A model generated the notes under the pieces. That model worked only from the letters and a program-made list of their open reading frames with translations, was not told where the DNA came from and searched no databases. Shown piece by piece: positions 34,005 to 46,329 of a stretch of DNA of 64,000 nucleotides. The position numbers and the translations under genes were made by a program. How positions within the stretch are numbered: position 1 is the first letter of the stretch; every line of letters begins with the position of its first letter. This DNA comes from Pollenia angustigena (taxonomy: Eukaryota; Arthropoda; Insecta; Diptera; Polleniidae), in assembly GCA_930367215.1 (NCBI GenBank), contig OV884059.1, forward strand, positions 14,036,945 through 14,100,944, given 5' to 3'.

Positions 34005-34800
34005 TCATGAAGGTCACCAGGGCCAAACTAAGATGGCTAGATCCTGCACGTTGCATTGAGATATTTCACCAAATTGCTGAGTTTCACCCGAAGGTAGAAT
34101 GTAATTCCCAAATAATCCATGTCGTTTCAAACCCAACACTTGACAATCACATAGGAGATGAAATAGTGTCTCCTCAGTTCCAGGTGCTCTGCAGCTGCGG
34201 CAGCATTCATTAAAAGGGAGACCGAGTCTAATAGCGCGCTTACCGATTGTCCAGTGACCAGTGAGTACTTATATCAGTCTCGAGATATCCCTACGGTTGG
34301 AGTTAGGAAGTCTCTCAGAGCTACAAATGTCGTTTTAGGGCCACGTTACCTTGGTAACCCTGCAGACATCCAGTTTTCTCCATCTATCATAAGTCATATC
34401 AAGCTAGTGTTGGAAGATTTCGCTTCTAATAGTTTTCAGAGGTGTTGCGACTTGCACACTCTGTGCAATATCCAAAGCGGCTCCAGCTTTGGCAAGCCCG
34501 TCCACCTGTGTAGGGACCCAAACTAAGGTAATTTCAAAAAGGCTGCCCAGTCTGGATAGTTTTTACCTTACACTGGCTACCGAGGATGGGCGTTGTCTTG
34601 TGCGACTTCAGTGACATCAGAGCCGCCTGGCTATCGACAAAAATACCAATTCCGCCGCTAATGTTCTTGCTTTGCGATGTTTTACATGCCTCTCTTACCG
34701 CCAATATTTCAGCCTGAAATTCGCTTGTTCCGTCCGGAAGGCGGAAAGAGAGATTTATTTACAGCTCCTTTGAGAAAACCCCGGAGCCGACACCTCAGGT
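34005..34800 (-). pseudogene. LINE fragment with RNase H domain
   Basis: Read on minus, 34750-34570 gives SFRLPDGTSEFQAEILAVRE followed by a short gap and IGIFVDSQAALMSLKSHKTT, an RNase H signature (E and D of the active site present). Further on, 34210-34010 gives CCRSCRAPGTEETLFHLLCD, the cysteine/histidine C-terminal knuckle that follows RNase H in I/LOA-type elements. A stop codon ends it near 34010. No reverse transcriptase precedes it within the window, so this is a truncated, broken copy. Confidence 0.75.
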
Positions 34801-35370
34801 CATAATTGAGCTATCATCATCACTTTGAATTTCTTCTCAAAGTCTAGTCCATAGTCTGTTTTTTTTTTAATTCAAAAACTCCACAATACATAACATTTTA
34901 AGTTTCAAGAAAAATCAAAGTTGGGCCATTGTGCCCAAAATATTATCAACATAACCTTAAGCTTACGGGAATTTTTTATCATGAACAAAATAAATTTTTC
35001 GTTCCCTCAAGCTGGAAATGTTCGGGAAATTATTTACAATCCCTTATTTCAAATTAATGAAGTTTACTTAAGAGATTTAAAAACATATTTGCTTTTCTTA
35101 TTTCGTTCGAAAGTTAAATTTGTTTTGATATCTTTGGATCTAAATTCGTTAACTCAATATATGTATTCTTGTTAAAAATTGTATCTATTCTTGCTCTTAA
35201 ATTTATAAATTGAAAACATTTGTATTCTATTTCTTCTCTGATAACAAAATATGCATTTAAAAATATTTAATTTTAATTAAAAAACAATGTTCAAAATCGG
35301 AAATAAAATAACAATGTTATACAAAGTGTCGGGGACAGAGTTTCAGGGCAATTCGTTTCATCACTTTTTA

Positions 35371-35378
35371 TATAAATA
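35371..35378 (+). promoter_or_regulatory. TATA box of paralog B
   Basis: TATAAATA 81-88 bp upstream of the ATG at 35459. Confidence 0.6.
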
Positions 35379-35458
35379 CTAGAGCGATACGGAAAGCATA
35401 ATTAAGTTTGCCAAGTAGAATTTAATACTAAAGACTCAAATTCAAAACTAATAACAAA

Positions 35459-35805
35459 ATGAAATCTGGTAAATATTAAATTAAAATTTGTTCAAAACTT
35501 TTAAAAAAATTAAATAAATTTTCTTGCTTTCAGTTATCTGTTTAACACTTTTGATTGTGGCCAGTGTCTTGGCCTGTAATCCTGATAGCGATAACAAACC
35601 GAAATGTAATATTAGTAATTTGAATAAACCCATACGTAATTTCTTGGATCCAATTCACTTTTGGATGTGTTTGTCTGCTGGGGATGAACCTGAAATGATA
35701 CGTTGTCCCGATTCTAAAGGTTTTGATGATTCTAAAAGTGAATGTGTTGCATTTAGCGAATGGAAATGGACAGAACCTTGTCCTGAAGAAAATGGTTCTA
35801 ACTAG
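35459..35805 (+). CDS. Peritrophin-15-like secreted chitin-binding protein, paralog B
   Basis: Exons 35459-35468 (ATGAAATCT G) and 35534-35805 are joined over a 65-bp phase-1 intron (gtaaat ... ttgctttcag), giving 93 aa. The signal peptide is MKSVICLTLLIVASVLA. The mature domain keeps the six cysteines: CNPDSDNKPKC, RNFLDPIHFWMC, MIRCPDSKGF, SEC and WTEPC. Relative to paralogs A and C, the aromatic in HYW is HFW, and one potential N-glycosylation site (NIS) is added. It is expected to be secreted and to bind chitin, as for peritrophin-15; the exact tissue is not shown by the sequence. AATAAA follows at 35854-35859. It lies on the strand opposite to its host homeobox gene. Confidence 0.85.
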
Positions 35806-36004
35806 ATTTGTTTAATTCCGATAAAATCAGTTATAAAAACAAAACTTTATTTAAATAAAATTTTATTGATTTTTCATAAAATAACATTATTTTTCTGAAC
35901 ACTTTTTATGGGAGTTTAAAAGAACTTTGGTCGAAAAAATTCCTAACGATCAGAGTCCAAAGTAGCACTACGGATATTAGAAGTTTCTCTGCATAACACT
36001 GGCT

Positions 36005-36670
36005 ATGCAGAGAAGCTTTAGTAATCCATTCAAAATTTTAAATCCGGGATTTTCGAATTGGGGATTTGGATTTCAGGAGAATTTTCGTTTTTATTTATTG
36101 GGCCATTTTTCGTTAACGTTGGCCGATTTTTTGTTTGGGCGACTTTTTACACACTGCTTTGGGCCTTGGATCTTTGACTTTGCCGTCAAATCAGCTGGCA
36201 CGCCGGGCTTAACGTACCATTCCTTGCGCTTTAGCCTTCCGTTATGCATAAATTTTTTTTGCTAGAAATTATTGGATGCAAAAATTGTTTCTTTTTAGTT
36301 TTTGAACAGCATTTCGGACACGTTAAATCGTCTTTATACGACTTTCGACTTCCTATACTTAATGTCCTTGCTTCTAGATGAATGCTGCAATTATGCACTT
36401 CAAACGAATCGATTGGGTTTGATACAGGTCTTCTATGGCTGCTCTAAATGCAGAGCATTACCTCGGCGCCATGGACATTTGACTTTGGCGCCATCAAATC
36501 AGCTGGTTGAATGGGCTTCACATTTGATTTCTTGAATTTATTTTTAAATAGCCAGATTCGATGCAAATATTACTTTTTTCTTTGTCTTTCAAACAGAATT
36601 CGGGAAACGCAAAATCGTCTTTACACGTGAGATGCTCAATTTCCTTGCATTTGGATGAAATCCGAAACTG
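36005..36670. repeat. Two-unit degenerate tandem duplication
   Basis: About 36100-36360 and 36410-36660 share, in order, TTTGACTTTG(C/G)CG(T/C)CA(A), TCAAATCAGCTGG, TTTTTGAACAGCATTTCGG / TTTCAAACAGAATTCGGG and AAATCGTCTTTA(T/C)ACG. The reading frames across it are not recognisable proteins. Confidence 0.45.
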
Positions 36671-36769
36671 CCGCTTAGGTGTGCCTCAATGATTTTAATA
36701 GATTCTTCTTGAGTTGTATAGAGTAATGCCTCAAATTCTTCATCATCAATTCTTTTTGAATCTCTCGCA

Positions 36770-36970
36770 GCTTGAAAACAATCACCCCTATCGTGAATAA
36801 TTTTTCCCTCGTAATTTTTCCCCTTTTTACATATTTGCGATCATAAACAACTCCCATGAAAAATTGTAATTCAAAGGAGAATAATAACGTGAAAAATTGC
36901 TCACGGGAAAAAATTCCCCTTATCGTGAAAAATTTTTTCCCTCGTAATTTGTTCACATTTCCCTTTTTTT
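36770..36970. repeat. Repeat family F2
   Basis: AATCACCCCTATCGTGAATA, TTTTTCCCTCGTAATTTTTC and CTCCCATGAAAAATT match 19240-19505 in reverse. Confidence 0.5.
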
Positions 36971-37047
36971 GTCAGATTTTAAGTAAAAATAAATGACGGA
37001 TTCTAATCTCCTTATTAAAGACACAAACCATTTATAAAAATACTAAA

Positions 37048-37550
37048 GGGCATAATAAACCTCACAAATGGCTTGGCAAACATGTCAAAATTTTACGTTT
37101 GTACAAACATTTTGTGTTGTTAATTGGGGTGTTTGCTGTTTGGACAAACATTTGAAGCAATGTTTGCAGAAATATTAAAAAATTTTAATATTTGGCAGAC
37201 ATGTTGGATATTTGGCAAACTTTTTGTGGCGTCTAATGCTAAATGTATTCAATTCAATTAATTTTGAATATTAAATTAAATTTTCTTAGAAGTATTGTTT
37301 GCCACAAAACAGCTCGTTGTTTAAATCACTTTTTAATTAAATTTTTTTGCCTTTATTTTATAATTTCTTCTCCGCTTTAGGCAAAAAGCAACAAAATTGC
37401 CGCAGCACTATTGACATCTGAATTCATTGAAAACAAAACAAAAATGAAAATTTATGTTTGTACGGAGAATATTTGTGTTGTTTATTGGCAAACCTCAAAC
37501 GGAAACAATGTGTGTGTTTGTCAAGCATTTTGTGTGGTTTATTATGGCCT
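37048..37550. mobile_element. Inverted-repeat element, GGGCATAATAAACC ends
   Basis: The left end GGGCATAATAAACCTCACAA and the right end (reversed GGCCATAATAAACCACACAA) continue for about 36 bp. The interior carries several GTTTG(T/C)C/GGCAAACA motifs. No clear target duplication and no transposase. Confidence 0.55.
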
Positions 37551-38259
37551 TAACTCATTTGTACAAGAGGCTATCAGCGCAGAAGTGGTGTAACCCACAA
37601 TTTAATTTGGTTCTGGTGTAAGAAATGTTCTTTGCACTGTTCTTTACAGTGCAATAGTCGAGTAAGCCAACTGTTTGTATCCAAAACAGATGGCGCTAGA
37701 AACATAGTTTTTGCACGGGCCGTTAAAACCAAGTAGTACTATAGTGCAAGAGTTGTTTGTGTTAACTCATCATTATGCCATACAATTTCTAAAATTTGTT
37801 TTTGTTTTAAATGTAATTTTCTATGCGAACGTTAACGTGTGACATCGTGGGCCTGGCTGTAAATTGTCGGCCATGTTCTGGAAAACAAATTTGATAAATT
37901 TTTTTTAAATTAACGTAGTTTTCCTTAATTTAAAGAGTAGTTATGCTTAAGATAAGTAGTCATTAAAGAATGACGTAAATGAAAGAAATATTTTTAATAA
38001 ACTTTGGACACAGGAACGTTTTGAAAATTGATTGATTTCAATTTTACCTCATTTAAAATAAAAATTTTTAAATTGCAAAAGCTTGTATTTCTTAAAAAGA
38101 GAAAATGCGTTTTTTTTACTTTAATTGATAAATTTGATCAGTTATTTTTGTTCAGTTTTAATATTTTTAAACATTAAATTTTAAATGTTTTACAAGTCAC
38201 TGGTAAGAAAAACACATGTATTTATAGATTTTTTTTAAATAAATATTAGATATTTTAAA

Positions 38260-38400
38260 AAACATAATTAAGTTTCCAAAGTAGCACGGTATATACAACA
38301 AGACCCACCTTAAAATAATACAAATTGAAATCTGATAAATACTGTTACTGAATTTAATTTTTAGGTCGCATTATCATACCTGATGAGGACACACGATTTT
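38260..38400 (+). pseudogene. Possible decayed 5' end of a fourth peritrophin-15-like gene
   Basis: CATAATTAAGTTTCCAAAGTAG matches the leader of paralog B (35399-35418), and at 38330 the sequence reads TTGAAATCTGATAAATACTG where paralog B has the ATGAAATCTG first exon and GTAAAT donor. Thus both the start codon (ATG to TTG) and the donor (GT to AT) appear lost. A possible AG and a short CCTGATGAGGAC follow. No second-exon coding sequence survives. This is weak but patterned similarity. Confidence 0.35.
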
Positions 38401-38514
38401 TTTTTTTTGACAAATTATACGACTAATTAAGATAGTGAATCCCCGGCTTTATATATATTTAATACTCTCCATTATTTTTAATTAAAATCTATAATATAGC
38501 AAAAACCAGTAAGA

Positions 38515-39303
38515 AAGTACAGTAAGTTAAGCCCGACTATATGATAGGCTACACCACAATATTTTAAACACACATTTATTAGAGAGCACCCTATTCAGGA
38601 TCCATGGAGAATCATGCTTATGTATCCATATAAATATGGAATATGGAAATTGCCCCCTACCTCGCCTTGTGGTCCTATTTTTTAAAAGCTGCATAGCCTA
38701 TGCAGGTATATATATATCGATCCATCTATGTTTTAAATTTCATTAAAATCGGTTTGAAAGTTTGTGAGAGGCAGCAATTGCCCCTACCTCCCCTTGTGGT
38801 CCTATTTTTTAAAAGCTGCGAAGCTTACGTGGCCATATGAATATCGATCTATCTTTGTTTTAAATTTCATTAAAACATCGTTTGATAGTTTGTGAGAAGT
38901 AGAAATTGCCCCCTAACTCCCCTTGTGGTCCTATTTTTTAAAAACTGCATAGCTCATGTAGCCATATAAATATGGATCTATCTATGTTTTAAATTTCATT
39001 AAAATCGGTATGATAGTTTCTGAGAGGCAGAAATTGCCCTATCTCCCCTCGTGGTCCTACGATTCGGCCCATTTTCAATAGGCCAATAAGAACCTATAAG
39101 CCAAATTTGATCAAGTTATCTCCAAAATTGCGACCTGTACTTTGCGCACAAGGTTACATGGACAGCCAGCCGGGCGGACATCGTTAGATCGACTCAGAAA
39201 TTGATTCTGAGTCGATCGGTATACTTGGATCCACGATCCATATTTCAAGGTGTAACACACATCTGCACAAATGCATAATACCCTCTCCACTATTGTGGTG
39301 TGG
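38515..39303 (-). repeat. DINE-like dispersed repeat, copy 2
   Basis: This is the most complete copy. On minus it begins with the hairpin ATACCCACACCAC...GAGGGTAT, runs through ATCCAAGTATACCGATCGAC and CCCGGCTGGCTGTCCATG, then about four tandem units of roughly 120 bp containing AAATAGGACCACAAGGGGAG and AACATAGATAGATC, and ends in ACTGTACTTTCTTACTGG. Confidence 0.7.
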
Positions 39304-39309
39304 GTATAA

Positions 39310-39440
39310 TTATCAAAGTTATTTTTGGGAATACAAAAGTTATTATTAATAAGATTTCTGTAGGACGTGCTTAATTCCCAATTTTTCATATTTGATAAAT
39401 ACACTGAAATTTATTTTTGAGGGAAAGCTAGCTTCGATGA
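39310..39440 (+). repeat. Repeat family F1, fragment
   Basis: ATCAAAGTTATTTTTGGGAA and AAATACACTGAAATTTATTT match the copies near 7 kb. It directly abuts the DINE-like repeat. Confidence 0.5.
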
Positions 39441-40734
39441 TTTATAATTTTCTTCAATTGTTATTTTTGTTACGTCGACATTTAATTGCAAATATAAAGC
39501 ATGCGGAATATTTATGAGTCAAAAAAGATGTATTTCACAACAAAGTAACTGAACAAAGTCAGTCAATTTCCCGATAAAAAATATCAACCGTTTAGTGATC
39601 AATTAAAAAGAGGCCTTTAAACTAGGCCTTTCCAAATTTAACCTCAATTAAAAATTATCTACCTTAATATGAATTTTTTCTGATTTCCAAGGTCATTAAA
39701 TAATTAATAAAAAGTAAGATTTAGAGAAAAAACCAAACGTACTCTTAAAAAATTCATTTAATATAACTAACAACATTTGTAATCAAAAATAGTTTAATTA
39801 AAACTTTTGTGTTATCAATTTGATAACAAATAAATTATAAATCGTTGGCAATTTTTTTTTTTTTTTTTTTTTTGCAAAATTTTGATAAAAAATAACTTAA
39901 GAATACCAACAAAACTTTAACTTAAGTCGAAGGTCTATGTGAACAGAAAGACACAAGCCACAGAGGCCCTTAGAGCCAAAATAACCCATGACATCGGTAA
40001 AATTCAGCCTGATTCATGCGATCCAGAGTCGAATGTGTGTCATCCAGCAAAGCCGAGGGGTATATTAGCACAATATTGGTTGTATTGTATACATAATGGT
40101 ATTGAGAGGCCTTTTTAAATCGAATAAATAATTTCGATTATATTTCAAACATATTTCGTTTATATGAGAAATTATTTAAAATAGGTTAAATTAGAGGGGG
40201 ACGGACATTGTAATCAGTGCGACGAATTCTAGCTACCGATCTTAGTTCGGAATTCATAAAATTTAATTTTTTTTTTAGAAATTTCTTGCTTAATTGCAAA
40301 ATATGTACCAATATGAATTTTTTCCAAAAATCTTTGGAAATAAGGTAAATTTTTTTTGTCCTGGGGGGTAATTGCGTATGTGTTTAAAGATTTTCGTACT
40401 ATTTAAGCCCTTATGACACTACATTTTTAATGCATTGTTCAAGATTTGGTGAACAGTGCAAATATAAAGTAATAGAAAAATTTACCAAGTGCAAAGGGTT
40501 GAGCTGTATTAAGATAAATGGCAAGCTGTCAAACATTTTACTAAAGTTATCGATAAAAACTGAAGTTATGTCAAAAAAAATGTAAAATTGTTCAACTTGA
40601 AATTGACATTTCAAGCTTGAAATATTAAGTGTTGCTGAATCAGCGCTTTATGGGCAAATTCAGCGATTTACTGCTTTTTGTTTTTAGATTTCTCATAAAC
40701 AAAAAGTTGGCAACATTTAATAAAATTAACAGAA

Positions 40735-40927
40735 CAGGGATGGCTAAGTTGTTTCAATTGTACTATTTTGTTGATACTTTTTAAACTCAGATTTATAATA
40801 CCTTTTTGTGGTGTTTTTTTTAGAACATAAATAAAATTAATTTCAACTAAAAAAATCTTTTAGTACAATCAGGTACAAATTTTAAAGGTTGGTGGTACAA
40901 TTTTAAAAATTCTCAACGCCATCCCTG
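40735..40927. mobile_element. hAT-type MITE, CAGGGATGGC ends
   Basis: CAGGGATGGC and reversed CAGGGATGGCGTTG are Ac-like hAT ends. The flanking 8-mers (TAACAGAA / AAACAAAC) agree at 5 of 8, so the duplication is eroded or wrong. AT-rich interior of 193 bp, containing (A)GTACAA motifs. Confidence 0.5.
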
Positions 40928-40941
40928 AAACAAACCCATAA

Positions 40942-41312
40942 GTCTGTGTTCATACGGCTTATGTCTTATTGACAAGATTCTTCCTTTTTCTTCTTTAAAT
41001 ATGAATTGGCGTTCAAATGATTCATGTCATGTTGACGACATGTGCTTTTTTGTTATTAAAAAAAATAACAAAATTAACAGCCTGTTCATGGATTTCGAAC
41101 GTCATCGTTCGCATAGAAAATAACATTTAAAACAAAAACAAAAATCGAACATTGTTCGAAGTCGATATCGGTAAACAGGCAGTAAACAACGAATGAAAAA
41201 GCAAAACGTAAAGACAGTACATGCATCTGTGTACTCGTTTCTTTTCCCCTCGTCCCTCTCGCCTATAAAGTAGCAGTATTGTCAATAAGACATGAGCCGT
41301 ATGAACACAGAC
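40942..41312. mobile_element. Inverted-repeat MITE with nested fragment
   Basis: The ends GTCTGTGTTCATACGGCT(T/C)A and TGTCTTATTGACAA are inverted copies of about 34 bp. Inside, 41085-41175 is a separate inverted repeat fragment (CAGCCTGTTCATGGATTTCG ... GGTAAACAGGC) also seen near 15917. No target duplication was identified. Confidence 0.55.
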
Positions 41313-41597
41313 AAAAAAGGAGAAAAAAAAAAACTAAAAAACTTTGCTTACATTTTTTATAGTTTAATCTTTCTAGCATTTACTGTTTCTTTCTATCAAT
41401 TCTGTATCAATTAATGAATAAAAAATGTAGTGTCATACGGGCTTTACGAACTATAAGTTGTCATCAAATTTCCCATTTTCGTTTCGAACGAGTTTCGTAC
41501 ATATACAGTAATACACAGTACTAAATTTTGGAAGTCGTCTTTTGAATCTAAATAAAAGGTAACGGTGGTAATAATTCCTAATATACATACATACAGT

Positions 41598-42330
41598 TAG
41601 GGACAAAATTGTTCACAAAATTAGTGTTATTGGCAAAATGGGCTATAAATTTTTGTTTTATTTATAATTATTTAAATTTTTTTAAACTATGAAATGTAGA
41701 ACATTTCAAGAACTTAAAGCTTAAAACTTTTCCAAAAAATACGTATTCATAATATTTTACATGGTATTAGTATTGAGTTGTATTTTGGTCCAAGCGTTTG
41801 GTATGTTGTCCCTTTGCTCCTTTAAGCTGCCTTCATACTTTTTTTATTCTTTTACAAACATTTTTAGCAGTTTCGGCTTTATTTTTTCCAACCTTTAACG
41901 GCAAGCTCTCAAAGCTTATAAACAGTGTTAGGCGGGTTCCTCTGAGAAAAAAAAATTGGCGTTTTGGAATGGAGCAAAGGTACTCAAGTGGGTACAACTC
42001 TGGCGACTAAGGATCGCTTTAGATCGTTGTCCTGCATAATGATATCACCCTGTCGTGGTTCTTAGCCGAATATGGCTAATCTTGGAATCTACAGGCCTTT
42101 AAGGATGGTTATGTAGTACTTCGCACACATTTTTCTTGGGAATTAGCGGAGTGCTCGAAGCTGGTTACCGCGAAGACGATCTCAAGTCATTTATGAGATC
42201 ATCAAAGTTTTAATATTTGGAATTATTCCGCTCTTTTACGCTAACACTTTTATCCAGCCATGTTTACTGCCTTCAGTCTGGCTAGAATCTCATAATTTTT
42301 GTCCGATCTAAGCATGTTACACGCATTAAA
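41598..42330 (-). pseudogene. Decayed Tc1-like transposase
   Basis: The left end CAGTTAGGGACAAAATTGTT resembles a Tc1 terminal repeat. Read on minus, about 42045-42020 gives IMQDNDLKR, close to the MQDND(P)KH block around the second catalytic aspartate of Tc1 transposases. Most of the rest is frameshifted. The assignment rests on these two landmarks. Confidence 0.5.
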
Positions 42331-42596
42331 TCTTTAAAACTGAATTTTTCTTACTTTTTTGCAAACTTCAGGCGTTTTTAGCCTTTATTTTTGCTTAAAG
42401 GTGGGTTGTCGCTCTTTATTCTAGCTACTAATCTACTAGAACTTAAGCAACTTCCCAGTAAAACCTTCGCTTACTTTTCAAAACGAATAGCTTCTTTAAC
42501 TCATTATTTAGTAACTTTGTTCTATAACCACATCTATAACAACTTCTATAACTACTTTTTTCTGGATGTATGTAGGTAAAAAAATAATGACTCACA

Positions 42597-42925
42597 GGCC
42601 GGCAGGTTACCATGACATGTTTCGATCGCAACCACTCGATCTCCTCAGATGGATTTGCCGTCTTACACTCGCAGCCATCGACGACTGCTGACGTCAATAG
42701 TCAAACATCAATCCTTAAACCAAATTGTATTCTAACATTTGGTAGATCGAAATTTGCTTTCCTGAATGATTATCCATTTTAATTGATTTTACATGTTTTT
42801 TCCTTACTTCTGTTTTTTCGTACTTTTGTCAAGAATTTTTCTTGAAGTCCAAGTACATTTTTTGTTTTTTCATTTTGTCTTTCTCTTTTCTGTTGACCTT
42901 TTTCAGCACAACTTGAAGGACAGCT
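42597..42925. repeat. Dispersed repeat, inverted partner of 12293-12640
   Basis: A reversed copy of the 12.3-kb repeat including the tRNA-like head (GATCGCAACCACTCGATCTC). It ends at GGCCGGCAGGTTACC and abuts a MITE at its other side. Confidence 0.65.
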
Positions 42926-43096
42926 TTTTTCGAAATTCGTGCTAGTTCGCGTTTTGACAAAAATGCAATGGGGAGGTAACCCTTCGTTTTAAATAGGGCA
43001 ATATGGCTATCAAATTTTTTCTTTTGTCAAGTATATCCACCAAATTAATTGCATTTTTGTCAAAACGCGAACTAGCACGAATTCCAAAAAAAGCTG
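42921..43096. mobile_element. MITE, CAGCTTTTTT ends
   Basis: The ends CAGCTTTTTTCGAAATTCGT / (reversed) CAGCTTTTTTTGGAATTCGT continue through GCTAGTTCGCGTTTTGACAA for about 55 bp. The 176-bp element has no coding sequence. No target duplication was recognised. Confidence 0.65.
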
Positions 43097-44284
43097 AGAC
43101 ACGTATTTAATTAAATCGACTAAAGATTAAAATATGTTAATTTGGCACTTTTATCACAAAGAACTCCGAACAAAAAATCCAAAAACCTTTTTTTTATAGA
43201 AAATCCTTAAAGAAATGATATGGATGATCGTCCTTGGACAAATTTTATATACAGTTGGACGCGCCTTAAAAAACCTTTCTTACGATACCCAATTTGTATA
43301 TGTTGGTAAGGAAACAGATTCTTAAATTAACAAAACATGTAAAAATTGACCATTTTTCAAACTGGTTCAGCTCACGAGAGGTCAAAGCTGGAGCCGAAAT
43401 ATTTAAAATGTCATCTTAAAAAAGTCCAAGGTTCATTTTTGGGAGGGTACATCGAGTACTTTTTTTGGTGAGTCGCTCTAATGTACATACACAGTATTTT
43501 CGTGTAAAATAGAATTTGGTAAAAAAAAAAAACTGTAGTTATAGCAATTTTTTTCGTATTTCTTTAAATTTCGTTATACCAAGGTTTCACAATGCATATG
43601 TATAACGAATCAATAGCTACAACGAAGTATTTTTCGATCCCCTCTAGATTCGTAATATCGAAGTTTTACTGTACCATAGAGAAGACACGTTTTTTCGCAC
43701 GATTTTCTAAAGCTGCAACGACATGCCAAAGTGCATTTCGAAAATTGACCTTTTAGCGGGTAAAAGTTGGTTAAAAGGGGGATTCCGGGTACTTTTTAAT
43801 TAGCCCCATCAACACTTCAAAATTTGAAAAGATTATTTATTCTTTTGTTTAAGTTTTTACGAGGTTTGAAAAATTTTAACTTTAAGAGGCGAAACAGGGT
43901 AAAAATTCATATTTTTGGTGCTTTTGGGACCTAAAAATATTAACTTGAAAGGGCAAAAATTCGTACTTTTGGTACTTTTTAAATGCGTTTTTTAATATAA
44001 TTTTGCGCAATCTTATAATGTTCTTAAACATAAAAGTAGCCCGAAAAAAATGTACATTAGAGGTCAAAACGGTAAAAATTCGTTTGTTTGATACCTTTTT
44101 GTTAACACGTTTTTTAAAAATAATTTTTCGGCAACTTGAAACCTTTTTTCTTTTGATAAAGGGCAAGAAACAAATAAAGAACTTTTGAGGGCAAAACGGT
44201 CAAAATTTGTACACTTGGTACTTTTTAAAAACATGCTATATTTTTTAAACAATTTTACTCGAACTATAAAGTTATGTTATTTAA

Positions 44285-44793
44285 TGCTCAGTTCACACTT
44301 GGGTTTTTAAACGCGTTTAAGCAAAATGTTGATTTAGGTAATCAAAGCCGTTCACATTACATTTGAGATGATTAAGATGACAGATGATTAAGAAAAAAAC
44401 ACAGAACAAACACACAAAAAAAAAATCAAACAAATTTATATTTCTTTAAAGTATTAAAAATGGATAAAAACACTTTTATAAAGTTATCAGAAGATTATTT
44501 TAATCATTTTAATGATGAAATTGTGAAAATTTATGAATTATTTAAGGAAAAAAATAAAAACATTAAGCAGAAATCTTGGCCGGTTGTACACGACATGTTG
44601 GCGATTCTACATTATTAGGTATGTTCAGTGGATTCTATGTGGTTTATGAAGTATTTAGTTGTAATCATGTCGATTTGAAGTGATTAACAAATCACTTCAA
44701 TGTATGGGTAATCATCTCGATTTTGAAGTGATTAGAGCTTAATCACGTTCGAGCTGCTTAAACACGTTTAAGAACTCAAGTGTGAACATAGTA
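44285..44793. mobile_element. Inverted-repeat element with a 52-codon ORF
   Basis: The ends GTTCACACTTGGGTTTTTAA and (reversed) GTTCACACTTGAGTTCTTAA are inverted copies. A short ORF at 44460-44618 (plus) begins MDKNTFIKLSEDYFNHFNDE and ends at TAG. It may be a trace of an ancestral gene. No target duplication was found. Confidence 0.5.
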
Positions 44794-44947
44794 TAACATT
44801 AAAATTAAGGGGCAAAACAAGGTAAACAATTTTTACTTTTGGTACTTTTTTCAAATTTCTTAAATAAAATAGTTTTAAAATATAAAGGGGAAAAATGTTA
44901 CAAACAATTTGAATTATTGGTATTTTTTCTGAAAACACGTTTCTTTT

Positions 44948-45600
44948 TATACCCACACCACAATAGTGGAGAGGGTATTATGCATTTGTGCTGATGTGTT
45001 TAACGCCTTAAAATATTGATCCTAGACCCACCTATAAGTATGCCGATTGACTCAGAATCACTTTCTGAGTCGAACTAACGATGTCCGTCTGGCTGGCAGG
45101 CTGGCTGGCTGTTCATTTAACCTTGTGCGTAAATTACAGGTCACAATTTTGGAGATACTTTGATACAATTTGGGACATAGGTTCTTATTGGCACAAGGAC
45201 CAAACCTATTGAAAATGGGCCAAATCGTAGGACCACGGGGGAAGACATACATAGATAGAACCATATCTATATGGACACAAAAGGTATGCTTTTTTTTTAA
45301 ATAGGACCACGAGGGGAGATAGGGGCAATTTCTGCCTCTCAAACCGATTTTAATGAAATTTAAAACATAGATAGAACCATATCTATACGGACACATAAGC
45401 TATACAGTTTCTCAAAAATAGGACCACAAGGGGTGGTAGGGGGCAATTTCTGCCTCTCACAAACTTTAGAACCGATTTTAATGAAGTTTGTAAACATAGA
45501 TAAATCCATATTTATATGGACATATAAGCATGATGTGTTTTTTAATACTGTGGTGTAGGGTATCATACGGGCTTGACCGACTATACTTTCTTACTTGTTT
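44948..45600 (+). repeat. DINE-like dispersed repeat, copy 3
   Basis: It starts with the hairpin ATACCCACACCACAATAGTGG...GAGGGTAT, contains GTCCGTCTGGCTGGCAGGCT, three tandem units and the end ACTATACTTTCTTACTTG. Parts of the first unit are deleted relative to copy 2. Confidence 0.7.
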
Positions 45601-46242
45601 TAAAATAATTTTATGGCAAATCAAAAATATTATTGGAAGTAAAATTGGGTGTATCTATAAGAAAATTCTTGGTACTTTTTTGTTAATATGTGTTTTATTA
45701 AAATGATTTGGCGTAAACTTAACAAATAATGCATTAACAATAATAATGCAAAGCAAGTTATTATAATACATAATTCTTTGGAGTAAAAATTCCATAATAG
45801 GAGAAAAAGGGCGAAAAGAGTAAAAGGAAAGAGCAAAGTGCGAAACTGATCGCACATTTAGATTAAATTTGTTGGAAAAATATTTATAAACTTAATTAAA
45901 ATAATATCAATAACAATTATTTTTTTTTTCCTTTTATTAACGCAAAAGCAAATTCTGTTATCTCTGCGGTGGCATCTTCAGAAAGAAATGCAATTCTTTT
46001 GCACTTTATATTAACTTTATCAATTCTAATTGTATATTTATTTGTATTAAAAATAATACAATTTTTTTACTTACTATAAAAATCAATTAAATATGTCAAT
46101 TAAAACAATTTTGTTAACAAAAAATTGATAACAATTTCTTTTTGAAGGTTTCTACAACAATGGTTTGTTAACTTAAAACATTTTGCAAAGAAATTAAAAA
46201 AAAAAAGTATCAAACATTTTTTTTGGCCAATTGTTTTTTTGT

Positions 46243-46250
46243 TATAAAAG
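46243..46250 (+). promoter_or_regulatory. TATA box of paralog C
   Basis: TATAAAAG 80-87 bp upstream of the ATG at 46330. Confidence 0.6.
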
Positions 46251-46329
46251 CGTTTAAAATTTGGCAAGTTTTAAATCAGTTTCAAATCAGTTTTGATTAA
46301 GTGAAGACATCAATTAAACAAACAGCACC

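Larger units (their letters stand above)
43790..45720. repeat. Degenerate tandem array, interrupted twice
   Basis: Units of about 130-150 bp carry AAAATTCGTACTTTTGGTAC, TTTTTAAA and ACACGTTTTTTAAAAA variants at about 43900, 43965, 44080, 44205, 44830, 44910 and 45660. The array is interrupted by an inverted-repeat element (44285-44793) and by a DINE-like repeat (44948-45600). The reading frames over it are not proteins. Confidence 0.55.
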
